DNA of 64,000 bases from Deinococcales bacterium. Lineage in GTDB: Bacteria > Deinococcota > Deinococci > Deinococcales > JAAFIG01. Of this stretch, positions 50,005 through 58,726 are shown piece after piece. Position numbers and translations under genes: made by a program. How positions within the stretch are numbered: the stretch's first letter is position 1; every line of letters begins with the position of its first letter. The notes beneath the pieces were generated by a model. It did no database searches. It was not told where the DNA came from and saw only the letters and a list, made by a program, of their open reading frames with translations. The DNA lies in contig JAAFIG010000006.1 of NCBI GenBank assembly GCA_013298595.1, positions 1 through 64,000 on the forward strand. Reading direction: 5' to 3'.

Positions 50005-50187
50005 TTACCAATCTTCTGTTTTACGATACGCCACCAAAACACTGTACATAATATCGCCATTTGGCAGCACTGCTGTGGAGAAATTGATGTTACCCACAGT
50101 CACATTGCGTCCGAGACTCTCCATAAAATCCCGTAAGCGATTCTCAAAAATTTCCTGGTCAGGAGCCGAAATCAATTTGAATTCCAT
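50005..50187 (-). CDS. Cse60-like miniprotein
   Basis: A 60-residue protein, [20 protein letters not shown] then [20 protein letters not shown]. It ends with an [11 protein letters not shown] strand. The length and pattern (charged first helix, I-x-F, YSxLV strand) resemble the Cse60 sporulation protein family, which also occurs in non-sporulating bacteria. The ATG lies 7 nt after a perfect TATAAT (50195-50200), so it is probably leaderless; longer in-frame starts lie inside or upstream of that box. Back-to-back with ffh. Function unknown. Confidence 0.6.
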   Translation of the reverse strand: MEFKLISAPDQEIFENRLRDFMESLGRNVTVGNINFSTAVLPNGDIMYSVLVAYRKTEDW

Positions 50188-50194
50188 ACCCAGC

Positions 50195-50200
50195 ATTATA
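50195..50200 (-). promoter_or_regulatory. -10 box of the leaderless Cse60-like gene
   Basis: Perfect TATAAT on the minus strand, 7 nt before the ATG and only 4 bp from the opposite-strand -10 of ffh. Confidence 0.6.
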
Positions 50201-50203
50201 AGG

Positions 50204-50209
50204 TAAACT
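50204..50209 (+). promoter_or_regulatory. -10 box of a leaderless ffh transcript
   Basis: TAAACT, 6 nt before the ffh ATG. The two start codons of the divergent genes are only 28 bp apart, so each promoter's -35 region must lie in the other's coding sequence. Confidence 0.5.
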
Positions 50210-50215
50210 TCTATC

Positions 50216-51532
50216 ATGTTTGAAACCCTAGGCAATAAACTCCAAGATATTTTCGATAAACTTCGTCAACGCGGCAAACTCAACGAAAACGATGTCAAAA
50301 CCGCCTTGCGAGAAGTTCGTGTCGCCCTGCTCGAAGCCGATGTCAACTTTAGCGTCGCTAAAGATTTTGTGGCTCGAGTGCAAGAAAAAGCCGTTGGACA
50401 AGAAGTCCTTGGTAGCCTCACTCCAGGGCAACAGGTTATTAAAATTGTCTACGACGAACTGCGTGAAATGCTTGGTGGTGAAGCCAGCCAACCACTCTTA
50501 AAAACTGAAGGTAACATCTGGTTTATGGTCGGCTTACAAGGTGCAGGTAAAACCACTACCACAGGTAAACTAGCGGCTTTTTACAAATCCAAAGGTCGTC
50601 GCCCCTTACTGGTAGCTGCCGACACCCAACGCCCCGCTGCTCGAGACCAACTCAAGGTACTAGGCACACAAGTTGGTGTACCTGTCCTCGAAGTTGCTGA
50701 TAACGAAGCCCCAACTACTACCAAAGCCAAACTCGAGGAATACCTTCGCAGTAACTTCCACGACCTGATTATTGTGGATACTGCAGGGCGATTACAAATC
50801 GACGAAACCCTGATGGATGCCCTTGCAGACCTAAAAACCCAATTACAACCCTCAGAAACTTTCTTGGTTGTAGATGCCATGACAGGACAAGAAGCCCTTA
50901 GTGTCTCCACTGCTTTTGACAGCCGCATTGGAGTATCAGGTTTAATCATGACCAAACTCGACGGCGACGCTCGAGGAGGCGCTGCCCTCTCCGCCCGAGC
51001 CGTCACCGGCAAACCCATCATGTTCGCAGGTGTTTCCGAAAAAATCGGCGGACTCGAGCCATTCTACCCAGAACGAGTCGCCCAACGAATCCTCGGCATG
51101 GGAGACGTATTAACCCTGATCGAAAAAGCCCAACAAGCCGACATCCAAGCCTTTGCACCAAAAAAACCCAACGAATTTGATTTCCAAGACTTACTCGAGC
51201 AACTCAAAAGCATTCAAAAAATGGGACCCATTGGCGACCTCGTCAAAATGATTCCAGGCATGAGCCGAATGCTCCCAGCTGACCTCAACGTAGACGAAAA
51301 ACAATTCAAACGCATCGAAGCCATGATTCAAAGCATGACCCCAAAAGAACGCCGCAACCCAAAAATCATAGATGGGCAACGCCGCAAACGCATCGCCAAC
51401 GGCAGCGGCAACAGTGTTCAAGAACTCAACAGGTTAATTAAAATGTACGACCAAATGAAAGACATGATGAAGCTCATGCGTGGCAGCAAAGGACGGGGGC
51501 TGCAACAAATGATGGGACGGATGAAAGGATAA
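50216..51532 (+). CDS. ffh: Signal recognition particle protein Ffh
   Basis: SRP54 GTPase that binds 4.5S RNA and signal sequences and docks with FtsY. 438 residues, normal length. N domain 1-85 ([20 protein letters not shown]). G domain: P-loop [45 protein letters not shown], then [12 protein letters not shown]. Methionine-rich M domain about 300-438 with the RNA-binding SGSGxxVQELN-like segment (here [11 protein letters not shown]) and a glycine/methionine-rich tail. The 3' end is followed by a perfect palindromic terminator. No rpsP or FtsY gene is adjacent. Confidence 0.98.
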   Translation: MFETLGNKLQDIFDKLRQRGKLNENDVKTALREVRVALLEADVNFSVAKDFVARVQEKAVGQEVLGSLTPGQQVIKIVYDELREMLGGEASQPLLKTEGNIWFMVGLQGAGKTTTTGKLAAFYKSKGRRPLLVAADTQRPAARDQLKVLGTQVGVPVLEVADNEAPTTTKAKLEEYLRSNFHDLIIVDTAGRLQIDETLMDALADLKTQLQPSETFLVVDAMTGQEALSVSTAFDSRIGVSGLIMTKLDGDARGGAALSARAVTGKPIMFAGVSEKIGGLEPFYPERVAQRILGMGDVLTLIEKAQQADIQAFAPKKPNEFDFQDLLEQLKSIQKMGPIGDLVKMIPGMSRMLPADLNVDEKQFKRIEAMIQSMTPKERRNPKIIDGQRRKRIANGSGNSVQELNRLIKMYDQMKDMMKLMRGSKGRGLQQMMGRMKG

Positions 51533-51546
51533 ACTTGTTCAAGCCT

Positions 51547-51590
51547 AACAAAATCATCCCTCGAGCAATTGCTCGAGGGATGATTTTGTT
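51547..51590. terminator. 44-bp perfect palindromic terminator, bidirectional
   Basis: Perfect inverted repeat centred at 51568/51569. The stem contains two CTCGAG sites flanking GCAATTGC, with AACAAAAT and ATTTTGTT ends. It separates the convergent ffh gene and the Ig-like lipoprotein gene and can serve both. Confidence 0.93.
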
Positions 51591-51620
51591 AAGTGGCAGA
51601 ATTTTCAGTAAAAGTCTTTA

Positions 51621-53657
51621 CTAGAGCTTAGCGACTGACTGCCCAGTTACTATCGAGTAAATATCCCCATTGGTCATGTTCTGGAACTGAGAGGTCAAAC
51701 TCCATAACCCAGAAGCATTAAAAGAATACCTAATAGCATTCGTTGTACTTGCCACATTAACACCTGCCAGTGATGTATTAGCTGAGAATAAAACACCTGC
51801 TGGACCACTTAAAGCATGGAGTCCTGTATAGTTATCCACACCATTAAAACCATTTGTATTAAAAGTTGCTGCACCAGGGGTTAATTTATCACCAACGTTA
51901 TCCACTAAATCATCGATAATCCGAGAGTATGGATTGCTAGTGGAAGGATCCCGATTTAGCCGAACTTTAATTTCTTGAATATTTCGATTTTTGCCTGTAT
52001 CTTCAAGAACTAAACGCATTGTGTAATCGCCATCAGGCAGGAAAGGTGTACCATTTGCATTAAAACTAAGTACAATTCTTGCTGCAGTAACAGGCGGAAT
52101 GAACGCTTGGTATTGCTCAAGAGCATTTACAGGACCGTTATTCACTGTACACGAATCACAAGTCATTCTCAATTCAGCGAACGTAATACCAGCGTTATCG
52201 CTTATATCCGCTGCTAAATATCCAACAGATTGCCGAAAAGTGGGTAAAACAGATTGTTGCTCATTCATACGTAATGGAGCAATAATTATTGCTGCAGGTG
52301 GTGATTCATTAGCATTATTGTTACGAATAACAATCTGTTCAGTTAATGTATCTGTCGTCGTATTTGCGTCGACAATGACAGATACTGTTGCTCTTATCGT
52401 ATAAAAGTCATTCGGAATTGCACTTAAATCGAATGTACTTGTTTCAAATAATTTTGTATCTCCAGGGTTAGTAGTTAAAACAAATTTAGTTTCGACAATC
52501 GTACCTCGGTAGTCAATCAGATCTACTTTAAGCGAACCACAATTCGCAGGCAAAGTAGCTGCCGCACATTGTCCAGCACTAGCATAGCTGAAAGTACTTG
52601 CGCGACGACGCAAATTGACTGATACAGAAGTTGGACCACTAACATTAGCATTATTATTTGGTGATGCAATAGATAAAACTGGACCCTGAATATTATTGAC
52701 TGTTGTTAACACGGCATTTGATGTTGTACTCAAACCACTTTTATCAACAGCAACTGCTTTTAACTCAAGTGAACCATTCTCATACGCTAAAGTATCCAAG
52801 GCAAAGGAAACACTTGGCGCACCACCTTGCGGCGTTTGAGAAGCCACAGGGTTATTATTAGCAATCAAAGTCACTTTATCAATTCCACCTGCATCACTAG
52901 CATTGACTGTGACAATTCGAGTACCACTAATTGTAGCCCCTGCAGAAGGACTAGCAATACCAACGGTTGGTGGAGTACCATCTCCAGTAATCTTATTGAC
53001 AGATACCAACACAGTGTATTTAGCAATGTTACCAGCTGTATCAACCACACCAAAAACAACTGCAAAAGGTGTAGATTCTGTTGGTATAATTTCAACTTGG
53101 GCTTTATTACCACCTGCTTGTGCAATTCGTACACCGTCTTTTTCAATGAATGTCTGGAGAATATCTGTTCCACTACTCGAGATTTGCAATAACGCTTTAC
53201 TATCGAGTGTTAGCGTAGTTGCAAAAGATGTTCCTGTGCCTGGATCAAATGTTGTTCCACCAACTTGTAAGCTTGTTGCCACAGGTGGCAAACTATCCAC
53301 TGTTACAACTTTGCTTGTTGAGCCTTGCAAATTGGCTGTATTTGTTGCCACTGCACGCAACTCTGGTGAACCAGCTACGCTCGAGTAAGAACAAGCTGTG
53401 CGGTATAATGTGCCACTTGTAACTTGGTTGCCACCATTAAAGCATTGCACATCGGTGACACGATTGCGGTCACTCGAGGTCACTTCTGCAATAAAATTAG
53501 CTGGTACGACATTATTTGATGCTGGAATAACAATATTACTTGCTGTGTTTCGGAAACTAACAAACGAGATAGTTGGTGGACTAGCGGGCAAAACAGGTGC
53601 TTGACAAGCAACAGCGGCTGTGAGTATTAAAAATGGTAGAAATTTACATAACTTCAT
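51621..53657 (-). CDS. Large lipoprotein with Ig-like repeats
   Basis: Protein of 678 residues. ATG 53657 is preceded by GAGGAG; the TTG four codons upstream sits on that site. The signal peptide ends at the lipobox AVAC. The rest is a chain of bacterial Ig-like sandwiches: DSLPPVATSLQVGG, DGTPPTVGIASPSAGATISG and GPVLSIASPNNNANVSG, each followed by V-N-A/V-S-D and LxxYENG-type patterns (Big_6/Big_9-like). The C-terminal 150 residues (DNVGDKLTPGAATFN onward) are unrecognised. Last gene of the five-gene operon ending at the 51547 palindrome. CTCGAG sites are sparse here compared with most genes, which may reflect high Ser/Thr/Asn content or later acquisition. Confidence 0.75.
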   Translation of the reverse strand: MKLCKFLPFLILTAAVACQAPVLPASPPTISFVSFRNTASNIVIPASNNVVPANFIAEVTSSDRNRVTDVQCFNGGNQVTSGTLYRTACSYSSVAGSPELRAVATNTANLQGSTSKVVTVDSLPPVATSLQVGGTTFDPGTGTSFATTLTLDSKALLQISSSGTDILQTFIEKDGVRIAQAGGNKAQVEIIPTESTPFAVVFGVVDTAGNIAKYTVLVSVNKITGDGTPPTVGIASPSAGATISGTRIVTVNASDAGGIDKVTLIANNNPVASQTPQGGAPSVSFALDTLAYENGSLELKAVAVDKSGLSTTSNAVLTTVNNIQGPVLSIASPNNNANVSGPTSVSVNLRRRASTFSYASAGQCAAATLPANCGSLKVDLIDYRGTIVETKFVLTTNPGDTKLFETSTFDLSAIPNDFYTIRATVSVIVDANTTTDTLTEQIVIRNNNANESPPAAIIIAPLRMNEQQSVLPTFRQSVGYLAADISDNAGITFAELRMTCDSCTVNNGPVNALEQYQAFIPPVTAARIVLSFNANGTPFLPDGDYTMRLVLEDTGKNRNIQEIKVRLNRDPSTSNPYSRIIDDLVDNVGDKLTPGAATFNTNGFNGVDNYTGLHALSGPAGVLFSANTSLAGVNVASTTNAIRYSFNASGLWSLTSQFQNMTNGDIYSIVTGQSVAKL

Positions 53658-53680
53658 AGAACTCCTCAAAAGTATTTGGA

Positions 53681-54241
53681 TTAATTACCTATACTACATG
53701 GTAGACACGCAATTGATTGGACTTCTTGCCATTGAAAATCAACACCATTCGCATTTCGCGCAAAAAATGTAATCCTTGCTCGCCAGCCACCAGGGAATTG
53801 TCCTGTTGCGACTACTCTATCCATATACTTAAAGCCTGCTTCTTGTGTGAAAAAATCAACGGGATTGACTGATTTCACAATCGCCCCAGGAGTAAACTGG
53901 CATTTTCCTTTATCATCACATGTTTCGCCTGCGGAGACAAAAATATTGAGTGTTTGTGGCTTTGGAGCCACGTTGATCGGATTACCACTTTGGTCTTCAA
54001 ACTGAACCTCAAATCCTGTGACTGTAGCAGCCATTGAACCAGTATCTGCTTGAAAAGAAACAGTTTGTGATTTTGTAGTAACACTTACCAGTTGTTTTGA
54101 AGGACTATAGGAACCCTCGAAAGTAATTTGTGGTATCTGTGCTCGGATTTTTGCTGTGGGAAGAAAATTTATTTGGTCAAGTGAGCAACCCGTTATTGAT
54201 ACGGCTGCGGCTGCTAGTAATGCGAGAAACTTTGCTTTCAT
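53681..54241 (-). CDS. Small lipoprotein of unknown function
   Basis: Protein of 186 residues with a lipoprotein signal (MKAKFLALLAAAAVSITGC). The mature part is a single beta-rich domain (about 25-180) with two cysteine pairs: CDDKGKC in one loop and a CLPC near the C-terminus. The latter may form a disulfide or metal site. Not recognised. The ATG overlaps the rex stop by 4 bp and the gene ends 23 bp before the Ig-like lipoprotein, so all three are co-transcribed. An accessory role to the larger lipoprotein is suggested by position only. Confidence 0.7.
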   Translation of the reverse strand: MKAKFLALLAAAAVSITGCSLDQINFLPTAKIRAQIPQITFEGSYSPSKQLVSVTTKSQTVSFQADTGSMAATVTGFEVQFEDQSGNPINVAPKPQTLNIFVSAGETCDDKGKCQFTPGAIVKSVNPVDFFTQEAGFKYMDRVVATGQFPGGWRARITFFARNANGVDFQWQEVQSIACLPCSIGN

Positions 54242-54906
54242 TCTTCGTCCTCCTTGAGGGCTTTGAGGTGCGGATTTAAGATGTAAAACGCTAATCGTTT
54301 CATTCCTGCCATGAAATCCACTTGCTCGACAGCTACTTCTTCTGAGACTTCGAGCACAGTTGGTGCGAAATTTAGAATACCACGAACTCCTACCTTGACG
54401 AGTGCATCTGCGGCATCTTGGGCTTTATCTACTGGCACAGTAATAAAAGCCATGTCTACACCGTGTGTTCTTACACAGGTCTCGAGGTCGTTTATATGTT
54501 GCACAGTGATGCCGTGGAATTGCATCCCCACTTTGTGGGGGTCAATGTCGAATAATCCTTTTAACTCGAATTCATACAGGTTTGACTCCATGTATCCTGG
54601 GTAATCTGCGAGGGCTTGTCCGAGTCGTCCCATGCCTACAATGACACAGTTCCAACGACGATTTAATCCGAGGATGCGTTGTAATTCGCGGCGTAAGGTG
54701 AGTACGGTGTAACCCATACCTCGAGTGCCGAAGCGTCCGAAGTAGGCGAGGTCTTTGCGAACTTGAAAGGCAGAAACTTGGGCTTCTTCGGCGAGGAGAT
54801 CGCTTGAGGTGCGATTTGTTCCATTTTTTTCGAGGTTTGTGAGAATACGCAGGTATATGACCAGTCTCGAGATGGTGGCGTTGGGGATGCTGAGTGGTGG
54901 TTTCAT
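54238..54906 (-). CDS. rex: Redox-sensing transcriptional repressor Rex
   Basis: NADH/NAD+-responsive repressor of fermentative and respiratory genes, 222 residues. The N-terminal winged helix (about 1-75) is typical: IPNATISRLVIYLRIL, VSAFQVRKDLAYFGRFGTRGMGY (S-x-Q-V-R-K-D-L-x-x-FG-x-FG signature). The Rossmann domain NVVIVGMGRLGQALADY-like segment (CVIVGMGRLGQALADYPGY) and the C-terminal swap helix complete it. It overlaps the SPOR gene stop and the lipoprotein start by 4 bp each. No Rex operator (TTGTGAANNNNTTCACAA) was noticed in the window. Confidence 0.97.
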   Translation of the reverse strand: MKPPLSIPNATISRLVIYLRILTNLEKNGTNRTSSDLLAEEAQVSAFQVRKDLAYFGRFGTRGMGYTVLTLRRELQRILGLNRRWNCVIVGMGRLGQALADYPGYMESNLYEFELKGLFDIDPHKVGMQFHGITVQHINDLETCVRTHGVDMAFITVPVDKAQDAADALVKVGVRGILNFAPTVLEVSEEVAVEQVDFMAGMKRLAFYILNPHLKALKEDEE

Positions 54907-55988
54907 AGGGTCACAATAAATGAGGTAAAGCCTTGGGTTTTGAGTTCCGATTGCATATCTTGAATTTGTGGGGTGCTGAAAGGTCCTACGAGAACTCGGA
55001 GTAAGCCGCTGCTGGTGTTTTTGAGCAAGGTTTTGAAACCAGCAGTTCTGAGTTTTGTCAGGAGTGGCTCGGCGCTACGGCTATCTTTGAAAGCTCCAAC
55101 TTGTAAGTAAGCTATTTCGGCTGTTAGGGTAGCTGGCTGACTGCCTCCTCCACTTGGTTTTGTGGTACTCGGTTTTGTGGTACTTGGTTTAAGGGCAGCT
55201 GTTTCTCGAGTGCCATCTGGGTTATATAAAATTGCATCAGGGAAGACTTGGCGTACTTTTGTTAATGCGGTTCGGGCATTGTTTTCTCGAGCGTATGGTC
55301 CGATAACGACCACATAATTTTTACCACTTGAAAAGGCTTGGCTTGGTAAGCCTCGAGCACGAAGTTGAGCAACGGCTCGGTCGGCACTTTCACGGCGAGT
55401 ATAAGAGCCAGCAGCAACTCGGTAATTGCGTAAGAAATCGGCGCGGTTGTAATTGCCTGCGTTGCTTGAAGTGTTTGTTGCTGCATTTGGTTTGCTTGAG
55501 GTGGTATTTTCGGGTTTTGATGCTGGATTTTGTGTGTTTTGAGTTGCAGTTACAGGTTTTGTTGGTTTGGTTATTGCAGCACTTGAGCTGGTTGTTTGAG
55601 GACTCGAGTTAACTTCTGGGGCAGTGGGAATATTAGGCGCATTGATGGCTGGTTTTTGAGTTGGTTTTTCTGGTGTGGTACTTGGTTTCACTACTGGCTG
55701 AGTTGATGTTGTTTGCACGGCTGTTGCTGGGGTTGTTGTTTGCGTTGGCGCTTCAGGAGTAGAAATAGGTGTTGCCGCTGTGGTGTTACTCGAGGTTGGT
55801 GTTTCTGGGGTGGTTGTCCCTGTTGGAGCGGGAATGGTTGTAATTGCTGGGGTCGGTGTGGCAGCATTATTTTGGGTATTACCAACGAACACACCTCCGC
55901 GAAGGAGCAGTGTTAAGAAGCCACCAACAACAGCAAGGATCAACCCTCCCATCAGTAAATCAACCCAGTTGCGTTTAAGCCAGTCCAT
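54903..55988 (-). CDS. SPOR-domain membrane protein
   Basis: Protein of 361 residues. A short cytoplasmic segment with MDWLKRNWVDLLMGG and one membrane helix (about 11-32) precede a long Pro/Thr/Ala/Gln-rich linker (about 40-180, TTPETPTSSNTTAATPIST in part). Two SPOR domains follow (about 185-260, YRVAAGSYTRRESADRAVAQLR; and about 290-361, AYLQVGAFKDSRSAEPLLTKLR). SPOR domains bind glycan strands lacking stem peptides at division sites, so it probably acts in cell division or envelope maintenance. The start has CGGAGAC upstream and lies 12 bp after the TPR gene. Confidence 0.88.
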   Translation of the reverse strand: MDWLKRNWVDLLMGGLILAVVGGFLTLLLRGGVFVGNTQNNAATPTPAITTIPAPTGTTTPETPTSSNTTAATPISTPEAPTQTTTPATAVQTTSTQPVVKPSTTPEKPTQKPAINAPNIPTAPEVNSSPQTTSSSAAITKPTKPVTATQNTQNPASKPENTTSSKPNAATNTSSNAGNYNRADFLRNYRVAAGSYTRRESADRAVAQLRARGLPSQAFSSGKNYVVVIGPYARENNARTALTKVRQVFPDAILYNPDGTRETAALKPSTTKPSTTKPSGGGSQPATLTAEIAYLQVGAFKDSRSAEPLLTKLRTAGFKTLLKNTSSGLLRVLVGPFSTPQIQDMQSELKTQGFTSFIVTL

Positions 55989-55999
55989 ATGTGTCTCCG

Positions 56000-57565
56000 T
56001 TAGAGTTTCTTGAGTAAATCTTTAGCAGCTTGATTACCAAGATTAGCTGATGTTTGTAAAGCTTTCTTCCCTTCAGCTACTTTACCTTGATTCAGTAATG
56101 CTAAGCCAAGGTTAAACCAAGCCTCGGCGTTGTTTGGTGCAACTTTGACAACAGCTCGAGCCACTGTCACTGCATCAGCAAAACGTTTCGCTCCGATATA
56201 CGCAGCACTGAGTGCCACACGATACTCGAGGTTATTGGGGACAAGTTTGATTGCTTCGATCAGGATTTCGATAGCCGCAGTGTAATCTCGGCGTTGCACC
56301 AAACATAAACCTAACCAGTATTTATACTCGGCATTGCCAGCTTCTTGGGTGACTAAAGTGCGAAATTCGCTGGTGGCTTCGCGGTACAAACCTGCCAAGT
56401 AGGCACTGCGTGCAGCCACGAAACGCGCTGCACTGACTCGAGCAGGATTACTCGAGAGTAAACGAATCGCATTTTGGGCATTGGTATAAGCAGCACGGTG
56501 ATTGCCCAATAAACTTTGGGCATTGGCTAATCCAAGTTGGACTTCACCGTCACCAGAACGCAGTTTATCGGCTGCTTTAAATTGATCTAATGCCAGTTTT
56601 GCATTGGGTTTTGTTCCCGCCAGTAAAGCAGAACCATACGCAAACCGAGCTTCAAACAATGTACCATCGGCAGTCACGGATTGACGTAAAGTTTCGATAG
56701 AAGCATCGGTTTTACCAAGTGCCGATTCAATTAAACCACGTTTCAAAAGCAACAAAGCCCGGTCTTTTGGCGCAGCAATAACAGCTAGGGAACGATTTAA
56801 TTCGCGTAAAGCCCGATCTAATTGTTTTTCTTTTTCGTAAACACTAGCAATCAGCCAAGCTGCTGCCACATCTGCACGGTTCTTAGCCAACACCCGATTA
56901 ACAACCTCGAGCGCTTCTGCATTTTTACCACCATCAAATAAAGCTTGGGCTTCGGAAACTTGTAAAGCCGTTTCGGTTGGTGCAAATTCCTGAGCGGCTT
57001 TGAAGGCAGCGGCGGCTCCCAAAAAATCATTTTTAATCAGAAGCTGACCAGCTAAAGCCACATTAGCATCACGCTGAAAACCAGCATCTAATTTGGCACT
57101 ACCCGCTAATTGCACAGCCGAACGAAACGCAGCAATCGCTTCGTCCGTCCGACGAATACGTGCCTGCACCACACCTAATTGATAAAACCCAGAGGCATTA
57201 TCTGGAAAAAGTTTTGTCAATTGCGAATACTCAAGTATCGCTGCATCGTAATCATTGAGTTCGTAATACACTTGCCCCAGTAAAAACCGAGCTGAGAAAT
57301 TCTTACCATCTAAATTACTGGCATTCTCGAGGTTATCTCGGGCAGCTTGTAATAACACTTGGGAACGTTGTGCCCGACCAAGACAAAGCTGTGCTTCACC
57401 TAGCCGAACCAAGGCATCCACATTCTGCGGATTTTTGGTCACCTCGGCTTGTAATGGTGTGACACTGGCACAACCAGACGAGGACGACGCAGTTTGAGCC
57501 ACAGCGCCTTGCAACGCTGCAACACCAAGAACCGCAACTAGCAGGTGCAAATGATTGAATCGCAT
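56000..57565 (-). CDS. Secreted TPR-repeat protein
   Basis: Protein of 521 residues from ATG 57565, which gives a clean signal peptide (MRFNHLHLLVAVLGVAALQG). TATGAT ends 7 nt upstream; an ATG four codons earlier lies inside that box. The mature protein is about 12 TPR units (YYELNDYDAAILEYSQL, FYQLGVVQARIRRTDEAIAA, AEAWFNLGLALLNQGKVAEG and others), so it is a periplasmic or surface protein-interaction scaffold. First gene of the operon TPR-SPOR-rex-lipoprotein-Ig lipoprotein. Confidence 0.88.
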   Translation of the reverse strand: MRFNHLHLLVAVLGVAALQGAVAQTASSSSGCASVTPLQAEVTKNPQNVDALVRLGEAQLCLGRAQRSQVLLQAARDNLENASNLDGKNFSARFLLGQVYYELNDYDAAILEYSQLTKLFPDNASGFYQLGVVQARIRRTDEAIAAFRSAVQLAGSAKLDAGFQRDANVALAGQLLIKNDFLGAAAAFKAAQEFAPTETALQVSEAQALFDGGKNAEALEVVNRVLAKNRADVAAAWLIASVYEKEKQLDRALRELNRSLAVIAAPKDRALLLLKRGLIESALGKTDASIETLRQSVTADGTLFEARFAYGSALLAGTKPNAKLALDQFKAADKLRSGDGEVQLGLANAQSLLGNHRAAYTNAQNAIRLLSSNPARVSAARFVAARSAYLAGLYREATSEFRTLVTQEAGNAEYKYWLGLCLVQRRDYTAAIEILIEAIKLVPNNLEYRVALSAAYIGAKRFADAVTVARAVVKVAPNNAEAWFNLGLALLNQGKVAEGKKALQTSANLGNQAAKDLLKKL

Positions 57566-57572
57566 CTTTGGA

Positions 57573-57578
57573 ATCATA
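57573..57578 (-). promoter_or_regulatory. -10 box of the TPR-SPOR-rex operon
   Basis: TATGAT on the minus strand, 7 nt before the selected ATG at 57565, the leaderless geometry used elsewhere in the window. Confidence 0.5.
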
Positions 57579-57684
57579 CCACAAGCATTTCACAAGCAAG
57601 CAAGGTCGTCCGCCAAACAGCAAAACCAACCCCATTCTAATAAATCATGTGCCACAAGCAGCACAAGTTCTAATACAAGTTAAT

Positions 57685-58605
57685 TCAGCGCTGACCACGT
57701 TGATACGGCAACCCAAGAGCGGCTGGTGCGGTGCCTCGAGATTTTCGTCGCAGTGCTCCAAGCGCTAGTGCCAAAATAACAGATAGGTAAGGCATCATTT
57801 TTAATAAAGCGGGATTAATGCTTTCTTGTAAACGAAATTGTAAATGGTACAAACCACCAAAGAAAAGTGCGCCGCCAATAGCCCCGAGTGGATTCCAAGC
57901 CGCGAAAATAGCGATACTGACCGCCACCCAACCCAAACCACCAGTCATACCTTCTGTCCAAGATGGGCGATACGCCACACTTAAAAACGCCCCACCAATC
58001 CCTGCCAGCGCCCCACCCAGCATTGTGCAAACATACCGAGTCAAAACCACATTGACCCCAAGTGCATCGGCAGCCGCAGGATTTTCGCCAATTGAACGAA
58101 TTTGAATACCGACTCGAGTTTTAAATAGCACCACCCATAAAAGTATGCCAACAAGAATACCTGCATACGTTAATGGGTTCTGATCGGTAAACACCGCTTT
58201 ACCCAGAATCGGAATACTCGAGAGACCAGGCACGGAAATATTCTCGAGTTGAGTAAATAAAGGTAAGCCTTCAAAGCGTTTGCCCAGCACCCCTGATAAA
58301 CCCAAACCCAACATGGTTAAGGCTAAACCAGATACAAATTGATTAGCTTTTAAAGTAATCGAAACAAAAGCATGCAGCCCTGCCGCTAGCGCCCCTACCA
58401 GTGCTGCTGCTGCAATTGCCAGCAACGCATTACCTGAGGTTTGCATCACTGCAAAGCCAGCTAAAGCCCCCAGAATCATCATGCCTTCCATACCAAGATT
58501 AACCACGCCAGAACGTTCGGATAGCACTGCACCCAAAGCACCCCATAAAAGAATGGTGCCAAAGGCGAGTGAACGAGCAAAAGTTGAGATAAAAATTTCT
58601 TCCAT
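57685..58605 (-). CDS. Simple-sugar/nucleoside ABC transporter permease (second subunit)
   Basis: Integral membrane protein of 306 residues with about eight to nine helices. The family motifs GALGAVLSERSGVVNLGMEGMMILGA (cut; the ExxGxxNxGxEG stretch), IRSIGENPAAADALGVNV and GGAFLSVAYRPSWTEGMTGGLGWVAV place it with the NupQ/YufQ branch of BPD_transp_2 permeases, used for nucleosides. Third gene of the ABC operon, 122 bp after the first permease, a gap containing a small palindromic repeat. The transported substrate is inferred from the family and may be another purine or sugar. Confidence 0.88.
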   Translation of the reverse strand: MEEIFISTFARSLAFGTILLWGALGAVLSERSGVVNLGMEGMMILGALAGFAVMQTSGNALLAIAAAALVGALAAGLHAFVSITLKANQFVSGLALTMLGLGLSGVLGKRFEGLPLFTQLENISVPGLSSIPILGKAVFTDQNPLTYAGILVGILLWVVLFKTRVGIQIRSIGENPAAADALGVNVVLTRYVCTMLGGALAGIGGAFLSVAYRPSWTEGMTGGLGWVAVSIAIFAAWNPLGAIGGALFFGGLYHLQFRLQESINPALLKMMPYLSVILALALGALRRKSRGTAPAALGLPYQRGQR

Positions 58606-58692
58606 AAGATTTTAGTTGTTAGCAACTAGCTCCTAGCGTTTTATTGACTCAAGAGAGAGGCGTGCCTTTCCCCTATGGGGTTTATTGGTATT

Positions 58693-58712
58693 GGTCAAGG
58701 CACTCCTTGACC
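58693..58712. repeat. Short palindrome with CTACGG tail inside the ABC operon
   Basis: GGTCAAGG-CACT-CCTTGACC followed by CTACGG, next to smaller palindromes AGGCGTGCCT (58658) and CCCCTATGGGG. Same type as those at 37994 and in recQ. Confidence 0.6.
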
Positions 58713-58726
58713 CTACGGTTTTACCT

